This document shows positions 15,290 to 22,071 of a DNA stretch of 44,460 nt, piece by piece; the first letter of the stretch is position 1; each line of letters starts with the position of its first letter. Source of the DNA: UBA4736 sp002404015 (GTDB lineage Bacteria > Chloroflexota > Dormibacteria > Dormibacterales > Dormibacteraceae); NCBI GenBank assembly GCA_036747295.1, contig DAIOCN010000020.1:1-44460 (forward strand), written 5' to 3'. The position numbers and the translations under genes are program-made. The notes beneath the pieces are model-generated. The model ran no database searches, was not told the DNA's origin, and saw only the letters and a list, made by a program, of their open reading frames with translations.

Positions 15290-16957
15290 ATGCCGGCGCA
15301 GAGCCTTCTTCTCGCTCCCGCTCTGCTGGCGCTGGCGGCCCTGGTGACCTGGGGCCTGGGGCTGGCCCGGCTCCGGGTGGGCAGGGAGATCGGATCGATA
15401 GCCGCCTGGCTGGGGCTGGCGGCAGTGGCCGCCAGCTGGATCGCGGCCGGCCGCTCGCCCGTCGAGCTCTCGCCGGGGGTTCCGGCCGGGATCCCGCTCG
15501 ATCTCCGGCTGGACGCCGTGGCCTTCGCCTTCAGTCTCTTCATCCTGGTGCCGCTCGCCCTCCAGTTCACGTTTCAGACCCGCAACTGGCAGGAGTCCGG
15601 TGTGGCCGCCCTGGCGGCTTCCGCCGCGCTCGTGGCGGTGCTTTCCAGCAGCCTCGTGCTGACGGCGCTCGGGCTGGGGACCGCCGCCAGCCTGGTGATG
15701 GCCCAGCTGCGCCAGGAGCACCCCCGGGGCACCGAGGTGTACTGGGCGGCGCTGATGGCCGCCTGGCTGCTGCTGCTCTGGGCTGGCGCCACCCTCGAGG
15801 CGGTGAGCGGGACGTCCGGCTACGGCGCCGTCCCGGTGGGATCGCTGCAGGTGCCGGTCTTCCTGCTGCTGGCGGCAGCCGCCGTCCTCTGCTCCGGCCT
15901 GCTGCCCTGGCGGACCTGGGTGGGCGAAGTCTGGGAGCGCCCCCGCTTGCAGGCGGGCACGCTGGCGCTGGCCATCCTGGTGCCGCTCGGCTTTTACCTG
16001 CTCGTCCGGGCGTACGCGATCGGGGCCGGCCACTGGCCGAGCCCCGCTCTGAACCTGGCCCTGGCGGCGCTGGGGACCCTGACCGCCCTGGCCGCCGGGA
16101 TCCGCGGCCAGGCTGCCAGGACCCGGCGCGGCTACCTGGCCGAGGTGCTCCCGCTGTCGGCCGGCCTGTCGCTGTTCGCCCTGAGTCTCGGCACGCCGCT
16201 GGGCGTGGCCGCGGCGGTGACCGGGCTGGCCGCCGGCGCCCTGGTGACCGCTCTGCTCCCCCTGCTGCCAGACGGCCCACGCGCGGACGCCTGGCTCGGC
16301 CTGGCGGTGGTCGCCGGGCTGCCACCCGGCGTCGTCTTCGCCGCTCGCCTGATCGGGCTGGAAGCGGGGTTCGAGGCTGGGGCCGTACCCGGGCTGCTCG
16401 CCATCGCGGCGGCTGGGGCCTGGCTGCTCGGGTTCGCCGGCGCGGCCCGGGCGATCCGGCTGCCGTCGCTCGGACGCGGGGCGGAACCGGGCGGTTCGGG
16501 TCCGGGGACGCTGCTTGCCGCCGTCGCCGGGCTGGCGGGTGGGGCGCTGCTCGGCGCCCTCCTGGCCTATATCGCCGTACCGGCGGCAGCCGAGGTCGTG
16601 AGCTTCCCAGTCTCGGCTGTGGGCGGCGGCGCGCTCGCGGTGCAGTCGGCTTCCGGTTCCTGGCCGGCCGTCACCCTGGCCACCCCCCTGCTGGCCATCC
16701 TCCTCGTGGTCGCCCTGCTGACGCGGCCGGCCTGGACCGCGCCGAACCAGGAGCCCGAGCAGTCGCCGGCTCCGCTGTTCCGCGTGCCGTGGAGCGCGTT
16801 GAGCGAGCGCGCCTGGGCTCGCCTGGCTGAGGTCCGCCTGCCCGCCGACTACCGCAGCCTGCTCGACCCGGCGCTCCTCGAGAGCGCCGCCAGCCGCCCT
16901 CGCCCCTGGCTGTGGGCTGCCATCGTGGCCGTTCTCGCCTTCGTGGTGACGCGCTGA
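15290..16957 (+). CDS. NuoL/HyfB-like membrane protein, degenerate
   Basis: About 555 residues, some 14 membrane helices. The fold matches proton-translocating antiporter-like subunits (NuoL/HyfB): an early LRLDAVAFAFSLFILVPLALQFTF corresponds to the conserved D-S-L helix, GLLPWRTWVGEVWERPRLQAGTLALAILVPLGFYLLVRAY corresponds to the usual PLHxWLPxAHxxAPxxxSAxLxxxxxxxxxYxxxR block, and TRRGYLAEVLPLSAGLSLFALSLG to the DxKRxLAYSTISxxG block. The lysines and the glutamate that carry protons in active homologues are not at those places (LCSGLLPW where AKSAxxPxH is expected). So the framework is kept while proton-path residues appear lost. It is the first gene of a four-gene operon; the stop overlaps the next start (TGATG). 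The start is ATG 15290 or TTG 15287. Confidence 0.65.
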   Translation: MPAQSLLLAPALLALAALVTWGLGLARLRVGREIGSIAAWLGLAAVAASWIAAGRSPVELSPGVPAGIPLDLRLDAVAFAFSLFILVPLALQFTFQTRNWQESGVAALAASAALVAVLSSSLVLTALGLGTAASLVMAQLRQEHPRGTEVYWAALMAAWLLLLWAGATLEAVSGTSGYGAVPVGSLQVPVFLLLAAAAVLCSGLLPWRTWVGEVWERPRLQAGTLALAILVPLGFYLLVRAYAIGAGHWPSPALNLALAALGTLTALAAGIRGQAARTRRGYLAEVLPLSAGLSLFALSLGTPLGVAAAVTGLAAGALVTALLPLLPDGPRADAWLGLAVVAGLPPGVVFAARLIGLEAGFEAGAVPGLLAIAAAGAWLLGFAGAARAIRLPSLGRGAEPGGSGPGTLLAAVAGLAGGALLGALLAYIAVPAAAEVVSFPVSAVGGGALAVQSASGSWPAVTLATPLLAILLVVALLTRPAWTAPNQEPEQSPAPLFRVPWSALSERAWARLAEVRLPADYRSLLDPALLESAASRPRPWLWAAIVAVLAFVVTR

Positions 16958-17490
16958 TGGAGCTCCTGGCGGACCTGGGCGCCGCCCTGGCGTGGGTGGG
17001 CGCCAGCCTGCTCGTGCTGTCCGAGGCGCGGCGGGGAGTGGCGCTGGGCCTCGGTATCACCGCGCTCGGTATCGGGCTGCTGGCCGGCGTGGAGCGCGGC
17101 CTGCCGGCGGCGGCCGCGCTCGGGGGCGGGGGCGTGCTCGCGGCCGCCCTCCGCCTGCGCGACGGCGGCCGTGGCTGGGGTGTGCTGCCGCCCGGCTCGA
17201 CGCCCCGCGTGATCATGTCGCTCGCCGCGCTGCTGCTGTCGGCCCTTGTGGGCGGGTCGATGATGACCGGGCCGGGCGGTGCCGGCCGGGTGGCGGCCCT
17301 GACCGTCGGCGGACTCGCCTGCGCCCGGTTGCTGACAACCCACCGGCGGGCGTCGGCGCTGTCGGCGGCGGCCGCGATGGCATTGGCGCTCGGGCTCGTG
17401 GGCACCGCCGCCGGGGCCTGGGTCGCCGGCCTGGTGGCTGTCGGCCTCGGCGCGATCGGGGCGGACGACGGCCTGGAGGCGCCCGCATGA
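16957..17490 (+). CDS. Small membrane protein, HyfE-like
   Basis: A 177-residue protein of about 5-6 short membrane helices rich in Ala/Gly/Leu. Size, position and helix pattern resemble HyfE, the small membrane subunit of hydrogenase-4 and related complexes (which is NuoK-like). I see no invariant motif that proves this; the assignment rests mainly on the operon. The ATG overlaps the upstream TGA and its own TGA overlaps the next ATG (ATGA at 17487-17490), so translation of all three genes is coupled. Confidence 0.5.
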   Translation: MELLADLGAALAWVGASLLVLSEARRGVALGLGITALGIGLLAGVERGLPAAAALGGGGVLAAALRLRDGGRGWGVLPPGSTPRVIMSLAALLLSALVGGSMMTGPGGAGRVAALTVGGLACARLLTTHRRASALSAAAAMALALGLVGTAAGAWVAGLVAVGLGAIGADDGLEAPA

Positions 17491-18668
17491 CCGGGACCGG
17501 GGAAGCCGCGCCCTCGGTCGGCGGCGGGCTGGCCACCGGGCTTCTGGGGTTGGCCGGCGTCGCGGCCCTGGGGCTGGTGGTCGCGGGCGTCGCCCTGCTG
17601 CCAGCCGGGTATGTGGTGGCGCCGGCCGCCCCGGCTCGGGCGCTGCTGGTGGCGTGCGGGGTCGCCCTGCTGATCGCGGTCGGCCTGGCGCCCAGGCGGG
17701 TCAACCGGCCCGCTCTGCTGGCCTCGGGTCTGGCCGGCCTTGGCGCCCTGGCCGCGGTCAGCGTGGCCCCCGACCCGATCCTACTGGCAATCCTTCTGCT
17801 GCTCCTGGCCGCCGGCCACTCCACGCTGCCTGGGCTCCGCAGCTTCCCCAGCCGGATGCGCGGACCCGGCTTCAGCGCCCTCCTGCTCGGCCTCGGCTGG
17901 CTCCTGACCCGGTCGGATGGCCAGCCCGCCGCCGCCAGGCTGGGCGCCCTGGTCTTCGTGCTGGGCCTGGCCGCCGCCGCCGGTCTGCTGCCCTTCGCCC
18001 AGGAGCTGGAGCCGCGCGAACCGGTGCCCGCCTCCAGCCTCACCTGGACAGCCTTCTTCGGGCCGGCGCTGGCGCTCGTCCTGCCGGCCCGCGTACTACC
18101 ATCGCTGACGCCGGACACCGTGCCGGTCTACTCCGCTGTCATGATCGGGCTGGGCCTGCTGAACCTGCTCTGGGGGGTGTTCGGGGCTTGGCGCGCCACC
18201 GACGAGATCGCGGCCTGGCGATTCTCCTTCTTCGCTGATTGGGGGCTGGTACTGGTCGGGCTGGGGCTGCTCGTCAAGGACGGCGAGGCCGCGGCCTACC
18301 TGGTCCTGCTCTCCGTGGTGCTGGTGCGGCTGCCCCTGTACCTCTGGGCCCGCCCGGTCCTGCTCGGGCGGGAGCCGCCCCACATGGGGCCGATCAACCT
18401 GCTCCTGGCGGCCGCGCTAGCCGGCGCCGCCCCCTTCTCGGGTTTCAGCGCGCGACTGCTGGAGCTCCGCGCCGCGACCCAGCTGGGCTGGCCGCTGGCG
18501 GCGCTGCTGATAGCAGCCATGCTGCTCTGGCTGGCGCACGCATTCCGGCTCGCGCGCAGCCTGGGCCGGCCCCGCGGCCGGACGGCGATCGGCGTTGGAC
18601 TGGCGCTGGCGATCAGCCTCGCCCTGGGCCTGGCCCCGGGCGTGTTTCTCAGGGCGGGCGGCCTGTAG
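17487..18668 (+). CDS. NuoN/HyfF-like membrane protein, shortened and degenerate
   Basis: A 393-residue protein with about 11 membrane helices. The section WRATDEIAAWRFSFFADWGLVLVGLGLL aligns by eye with the DxKRxLAYSSxSxxGxxxxG helix of NuoM/NuoN/HyfF, and AAPFSGFSARLLELRAATQLGWPLAALLIAAMLLWLAHAFRLAR with the GxPPxxGFxxKxxxxxA block. In both, the catalytic lysine is replaced (by Arg/Ser or Ala). The usual family length is about 480-520, so it lacks some helices. The stop TAG lies inside a perfect 28-bp palindrome. Function as a proton pump is doubtful; a structural role in a membrane assembly is possible. Confidence 0.55.
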   Translation: MTGTGEAAPSVGGGLATGLLGLAGVAALGLVVAGVALLPAGYVVAPAAPARALLVACGVALLIAVGLAPRRVNRPALLASGLAGLGALAAVSVAPDPILLAILLLLLAAGHSTLPGLRSFPSRMRGPGFSALLLGLGWLLTRSDGQPAAARLGALVFVLGLAAAAGLLPFAQELEPREPVPASSLTWTAFFGPALALVLPARVLPSLTPDTVPVYSAVMIGLGLLNLLWGVFGAWRATDEIAAWRFSFFADWGLVLVGLGLLVKDGEAAAYLVLLSVVLVRLPLYLWARPVLLGREPPHMGPINLLLAAALAGAAPFSGFSARLLELRAATQLGWPLAALLIAAMLLWLAHAFRLARSLGRPRGRTAIGVGLALAISLALGLAPGVFLRAGGL

Positions 18669-18693
18669 TGTCCCGCTCCGGAGCGGGACACTA
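18666..18693. repeat. Perfect 28-bp palindrome between operon genes
   Basis: Arms TAGTGTCCCGCTCC and its exact reverse complement, without spacer. It includes the TAG stop of the preceding gene and ends 3 bases before the ATG at 18697. There is no U-run, so it is not an ordinary intrinsic terminator. It would fold strongly in the mRNA and could insulate or attenuate the last gene. Confidence 0.8.
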
Positions 18694-18696
18694 GAA

Positions 18697-19569
18697 ATGC
18701 CCTGGACAGACCTCGGCCTGCACGCGCTGGCGCTCCTCCTCTACCCCGGCCTGGTGGCGCTGGCGGCGGCCGGCCTGCTGGCCGAGGCCGGCGCGGCCTG
18801 GGCACTGGTGCCCGAGCGGGGCGGCCTGCTGCCGGCCGCGCGCAGCATGCTGGCCGGCCTGGTGCCGCGCACCGGGATGCGCACGCTGCCCCCGCTGGCG
18901 GTGATCGCGGCTGTGCTCGCGCTGCTCGCGGCCACCCAGGTCGCGGCGCCCCTCAACCCGGTGCCGGCGCCCGAGCGCAACCTGCTCGTCGCCGGGATGG
19001 CTCTGGCGGCCACCGCCTGGCTGACCTGGGCCTGGGGCTGGACCCGGCCCCAGATCGACCCCGGTCTGCTGCTCCTGGTCCAGGTCTGCTGGCTGGTGGC
19101 GCTGCTGACCCCCGCCATCGTGCCCGAGAACCTTCGCCCCCAAGTCCTGGGCGCGGTGGTGGTGCGCCAGCTGCTGCCGCTGAAGATCGCGGCCACGGTC
19201 CTCTACGCGCTCTGCCTGCCGGTGCTGCTGCAGCTGATCCACGAGTCGGCGCCGCAGGGCCTGCCGGGCGCGTCGGGCCGCGGCCGGCCGGGCCTCGAGC
19301 AGGCCGGCTTCAGCGTGGTCAGGGTGTTGCTCTGGCTGCCCTACTGCGGCCTGTTCAGCTCGCTCTTCTTCCCGCCCGTCGGCGACGACCTGGCCGGCGC
19401 CCTGCGCTTTGCCGGTACGACCGTCGGTGTCGCCGCGCTCTCGATCGTGCTCGCGGCCAACCTGACGCGCCGGCCGGCGGCCGCCACGCGACGCCTCTAC
19501 GTGCGGCTGGTGGCACCCTTCGCCGCGTTCACGGTGCTGGTCGCGATCCTGACCGCGATTCTCTCGTGA
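18697..19569 (+). CDS. NuoH/HyfC-like membrane protein, degenerate
   Basis: A 290-residue protein of about 8 helices. Size and pattern (MRTLPPLAVIAAVLALLAATQVAAPLNPVPAPERNLLV near the start, then a long hydrophilic loop HESAPQGLPGASGRGRPGLEQAGF before LLWLPYCGLFSSLFFPP) resemble the NuoH/HyfC subunit that anchors the soluble arm to the membrane arm of complex I-like enzymes. The acidic residues of the family's quinone or soluble-arm contact loop (ExERxPxDxxExExELVxGxxxE) are not visible. Assignment is tentative and leans on the operon context. The ATG follows the 28-bp palindrome; the frame is open upstream but that part overlaps the preceding gene. Confidence 0.5.
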   Translation: MPWTDLGLHALALLLYPGLVALAAAGLLAEAGAAWALVPERGGLLPAARSMLAGLVPRTGMRTLPPLAVIAAVLALLAATQVAAPLNPVPAPERNLLVAGMALAATAWLTWAWGWTRPQIDPGLLLLVQVCWLVALLTPAIVPENLRPQVLGAVVVRQLLPLKIAATVLYALCLPVLLQLIHESAPQGLPGASGRGRPGLEQAGFSVVRVLLWLPYCGLFSSLFFPPVGDDLAGALRFAGTTVGVAALSIVLAANLTRRPAAATRRLYVRLVAPFAAFTVLVAILTAILS

Positions 19570-19577
19570 GCGCCCAT

Positions 19578-19611
19578 ATATAGCGGCTAACCGCATACGG
19601 AGCTGCTATAT
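19578..19611 (+). other. Stem-loop between membrane operon and mreB
   Basis: ATATAGCGGC (19578-19587) pairs with GCTGCTATAT (19602-19611) over ten pairs with one G-T. An alternative small hairpin GCGG-CTAA-CCGC lies inside. There is no U-run. It could be a factor-dependent terminator of the membrane operon or an operator for mreB. Confidence 0.5.
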
Positions 19612-19617
19612 CAGGTG

Positions 19618-19623
19618 TAAGAT
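19618..19623 (+). promoter_or_regulatory. Candidate -10 element of the mre operon
   Basis: TAAGAT about 51 bases before the TTG start of mreB; it would give a leader of about 45 bases. No other TANNNT box is better placed. Confidence 0.35.
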
Positions 19624-19674
19624 CACCGCCACCAACCGTCTTTCCCTCGTCCTCGCACACGTCCTGGTAACGCT

Positions 19675-20733
19675 TTGAACGTACTCAACTCCGTGCTCGG
19701 CATCTGGTCGAGCGATATGGGGATAGACCTCGGCACGGCGAACACGCTGGTGCACGTCCGCGGGCGCGGCATCGTCCTCGACGAGCCGTCGGTCGTGGCG
19801 GTGAGCAAGCGGACCGGCCAGGTGCTGAGCGTTGGGTCCGACGCGCGCCGGATGCTGGGGCGCACGCCGGCCGACATCGTCGCCATGCGCCCCCTCAAGG
19901 ACGGCGTCATCGCCGACTTCGAGCACACCGAGCAGATGATCAAGTACTTCATCGCCAAGGCCCACAATCGGGACTGGCACATCTCCCACCCCCGCGTCGT
20001 CCTGGGCGTGCCCTCCGGCGTCACCGAGGTCGAAAAGCGCGCGGTCACGGACGCAGCGACCAGCGCCGGGGCCCGCGAGGCGCACCTCATCGAGGAGCCG
20101 ATGGCCGCCGCCATCGGCGCCGGCTTGCCGATCCAGGAACCCGGCGGCTGCATGATCGTGGACATCGGAGGCGGGACGACCGAGGTCGCGGTGATCTCGC
20201 TCGGCGGGGTCGTTGCCTCGGACTCGGCGCGGGTCGGCGGCGACGAGATGGATGACGCGATCGTCCAGTACGTGCGCCGGAACCTCAACCTCATGATCGG
20301 CGAGCGCACGGCCGAGGACATCAAGATCGCCGTGGGCTCGGCCTTCCCGTCCGCCGAGGAGAGCGTCTTCACGGTGCGCGGCCGCGACCTCGTCAGCGGC
20401 CTGCCCAAGGTCGTGGAGATGACCACGGCGCACGTGCGGGAGGCGCTTTCGCCGGTCCTGGTCGAGATCGTCCACTCCATCAAAGAGACGCTGGACGAGA
20501 CCCCTCCCGAGCTGGTGAACGACATCATGGAGCGCGGCATCACCCTCTGCGGCGGCGGCGCCCTGCTGGCGGGCATCGACCAGCTTGTCGCCACCGAGAC
20601 GCTCATGCCCGTGCTGGTGGCGGTCGATCCGCTCACCTGCGTCGTGCGCGGCACCGGCCTCGTCCTGGAGGAGCTCGACACGCTGCGCCGCGTGCTCGTC
20701 AGGGAGCGCCGCGTCAGGGCGCTGCGGTATTGA
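19675..20733 (+). CDS. mreB: MreB, actin-like rod-shape protein
   Basis: MreB forms membrane-bound filaments that organise lateral wall synthesis. The 352-residue product shows SSDMGIDLGTANTLVHVRGRGIVLDEPSVVAV (phosphate-1 motif GIDLGTANT), VVLGVPSGVTEVEKRAV, the phosphate-2 block MIVDIGGGTTEVAVISLGG and the adenosine motif GITLCGGGALLAGID. Length is typical. The TTG start gives the usual MreB N-terminus just before SSDMGIDLG; an in-frame ATG at 19717 would remove it. It is the first gene of mreB-mreC-mreD-mrdA-rodA. Confidence 0.97.
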   Translation: MNVLNSVLGIWSSDMGIDLGTANTLVHVRGRGIVLDEPSVVAVSKRTGQVLSVGSDARRMLGRTPADIVAMRPLKDGVIADFEHTEQMIKYFIAKAHNRDWHISHPRVVLGVPSGVTEVEKRAVTDAATSAGAREAHLIEEPMAAAIGAGLPIQEPGGCMIVDIGGGTTEVAVISLGGVVASDSARVGGDEMDDAIVQYVRRNLNLMIGERTAEDIKIAVGSAFPSAEESVFTVRGRDLVSGLPKVVEMTTAHVREALSPVLVEIVHSIKETLDETPPELVNDIMERGITLCGGGALLAGIDQLVATETLMPVLVAVDPLTCVVRGTGLVLEELDTLRRVLVRERRVRALRY

Positions 20734-20746
20734 TGCGAGCGGGGAG

Positions 20747-20774
20747 CGTTCCGGGGGGGTGTCCCTCCAGATAA
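20747..20774 (+). repeat. G-rich hairpin repeat, copy 2, across the mreC start
   Basis: CGTTCCGGGGGGG, a TGT loop, CCCTCC and AGATAA; near copy of 12457-12484. The hairpin (20754-20768) contains the GTG start of mreC, so it could limit mreC translation. Confidence 0.6.
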
Positions 20775-21583
20775 GACGCAGTCAAACCCGCTCGACGGGC
20801 TTCTTCGCGTCCTGGGCGGCGGTCATGGTCACGCTGGTCCTGGCCAGCCAGCTGCCCTTCCTGGCCGGGCCCCGCGGCGCGGTCCGCGGCCTGCTCGCAC
20901 CGTTCGAATCCGCGTCAACCGCGGCGGTCGGCGGGGCGGGCGCAGCCCTCTCCGTCTTCGGCGACATCGCGTCTCTGCGCGCCGACAACCGGCGGCTCGC
21001 CGAGCGCAACCGGCACCTGGCCGCGGAGCTGGCCCTGCTCCAGGCGGCGGGGCAGGAGAACGACTCGCTGCGCCGGGCCCTCGACTTCCAGCGCGGCTTC
21101 GGACACCGGACGGTGGCCGCGTCCGTGATCGGCCGCGGTCCCGACAGCTTCACGCGCTCCCTGACGATCGACCGCGGCTCGGCCGACGGCGTCCGCCCCG
21201 GCATGGTCGTCGTGACGGGGGCCGGACTCGTCGGCCGGGTGCGCGAGGTGGCCGCCCACTCCGCCAGCCTGCAGACCGTCGCCGACCCCACCTCGCGCGT
21301 CAACGCGTACGCCGTCCAATCCAACCTGGAGGGCACCGTCAGCGGCGGGCCCGGCCCGCTCCAGATGTCCGTGGTCCCCCGCCCCGACGTGGTGGCCAAG
21401 CCGGGCGAGTGGGTGTTGACGTCGGGGATCGGCGGCAGCTACCCGCGGGGCATCGCCGTCGGCCAGGTGGTGCGCTTCGAGCGCCGCGACTCGGCCACCT
21501 CGGAGCAGGCCGAGCTGGCCTGGGCCAACGACCTGACGGCGGTGAGCTCGGTCCTCGTCATCACGGACTTCCTGCCCAGGTGA
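20759..21583 (+). CDS. mreC: MreC, rod-shape-determining protein
   Basis: MreC is a bitopic membrane protein linking MreB to the periplasmic wall synthases. From GTG 20759 the product has 274 residues: a short cytoplasmic part, a membrane helix (FFASWAAVMVTLVLASQLPFLAG, about 15-37), a coiled coil (DIASLRADNRRLAERNRHLAAELALLQAAGQENDSLRRALDF, about 65-105) and the two-lobed beta domain (VIGRGPDSFTRSLTIDRGSADGVRPGMVVVTGAGLVGRV... and VLTSGIGGSYPRGIAVG), all classical. The open frame extends upstream into mreB but that part is shadow. The GTG lies inside a hairpin repeat. Confidence 0.93.
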   Translation: MSLQIRRSQTRSTGFFASWAAVMVTLVLASQLPFLAGPRGAVRGLLAPFESASTAAVGGAGAALSVFGDIASLRADNRRLAERNRHLAAELALLQAAGQENDSLRRALDFQRGFGHRTVAASVIGRGPDSFTRSLTIDRGSADGVRPGMVVVTGAGLVGRVREVAAHSASLQTVADPTSRVNAYAVQSNLEGTVSGGPGPLQMSVVPRPDVVAKPGEWVLTSGIGGSYPRGIAVGQVVRFERRDSATSEQAELAWANDLTAVSSVLVITDFLPR

Positions 21584-22071
21584 GGCTGCTGGCAGCGGTC
21601 GCAGTCCTGCTCGGCGCGACCCTGGTCCAGGTCACCCTGGCCGGCCAGGTGGTGCTGCTGGGTGCCGTGCCCAACCTGGTCCTGCTCGCGGTCGTGGGCT
21701 GGAGCTGGCTGCGGGGTCCCCGAGCCGGCCTGCTCTGGGCGCTGCTGGGTGGCCTGCTCCTCGACCTGGCCGGCTTCGGACCCCTGGGCGTGCACGCCCT
21801 CGCGATGCTCGCGGCCGCCTATGCGGCCGGCTGGGTGGGCGGGGCGCTCGATGGTCGGCTCTGGCTGGTCGCGCCGGCCGCGGCCCTGGCGACCGCCTGC
21901 TACGGCCTCGTCATCTTGGGCGCGGCCGACACGGTGGGCCACTCCCCTCTCCAGGCGGCCGATGCGGCCCCCCTGGTCGCCGGCGCCTCGCTCTACGACG
22001 CCGCCCTGGCGCCGCTGGCCGTTCTCCTGCTGGCGCGTCTCGACCGCCGCCTGCCCCTGGTCGCGGCGTGA
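21580..22071 (+). CDS. mreD: MreD, rod-shape-determining membrane protein
   Basis: A 163-residue protein with about 5 membrane helices and the MreD pattern: LLGATLVQVTLAGQVVLLGAVPNLVLLAVVGWSWLRGPRAGLLWALLGGLLLDLAGFGPLGVHALAMLAAAYAAG, where PNLVLL, GGLLLDL and GPLGxxAL are typical. The GTG start overlaps the TGA of mreC (GTGA at 21580-21583), and its own stop overlaps the GTG of mrdA the same way, indicating strict translational coupling within the elongasome operon. Confidence 0.9.
   Translation: MRLLAAVAVLLGATLVQVTLAGQVVLLGAVPNLVLLAVVGWSWLRGPRAGLLWALLGGLLLDLAGFGPLGVHALAMLAAAYAAGWVGGALDGRLWLVAPAAALATACYGLVILGAADTVGHSPLQAADAAPLVAGASLYDAALAPLAVLLLARLDRRLPLVAA

Noticed and set aside
15148..16830. 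Arginine/proline/glycine-rich ORF over the HyfB-like gene
   Set aside because: Composition is that of a frame-shifted shadow; the overlapping frame is clearly a multi-helix membrane protein.
20585..20758. Upstream extension of mreC
   Set aside because: It lies within mreB in another frame; the MreC membrane helix follows shortly after GTG 20759.
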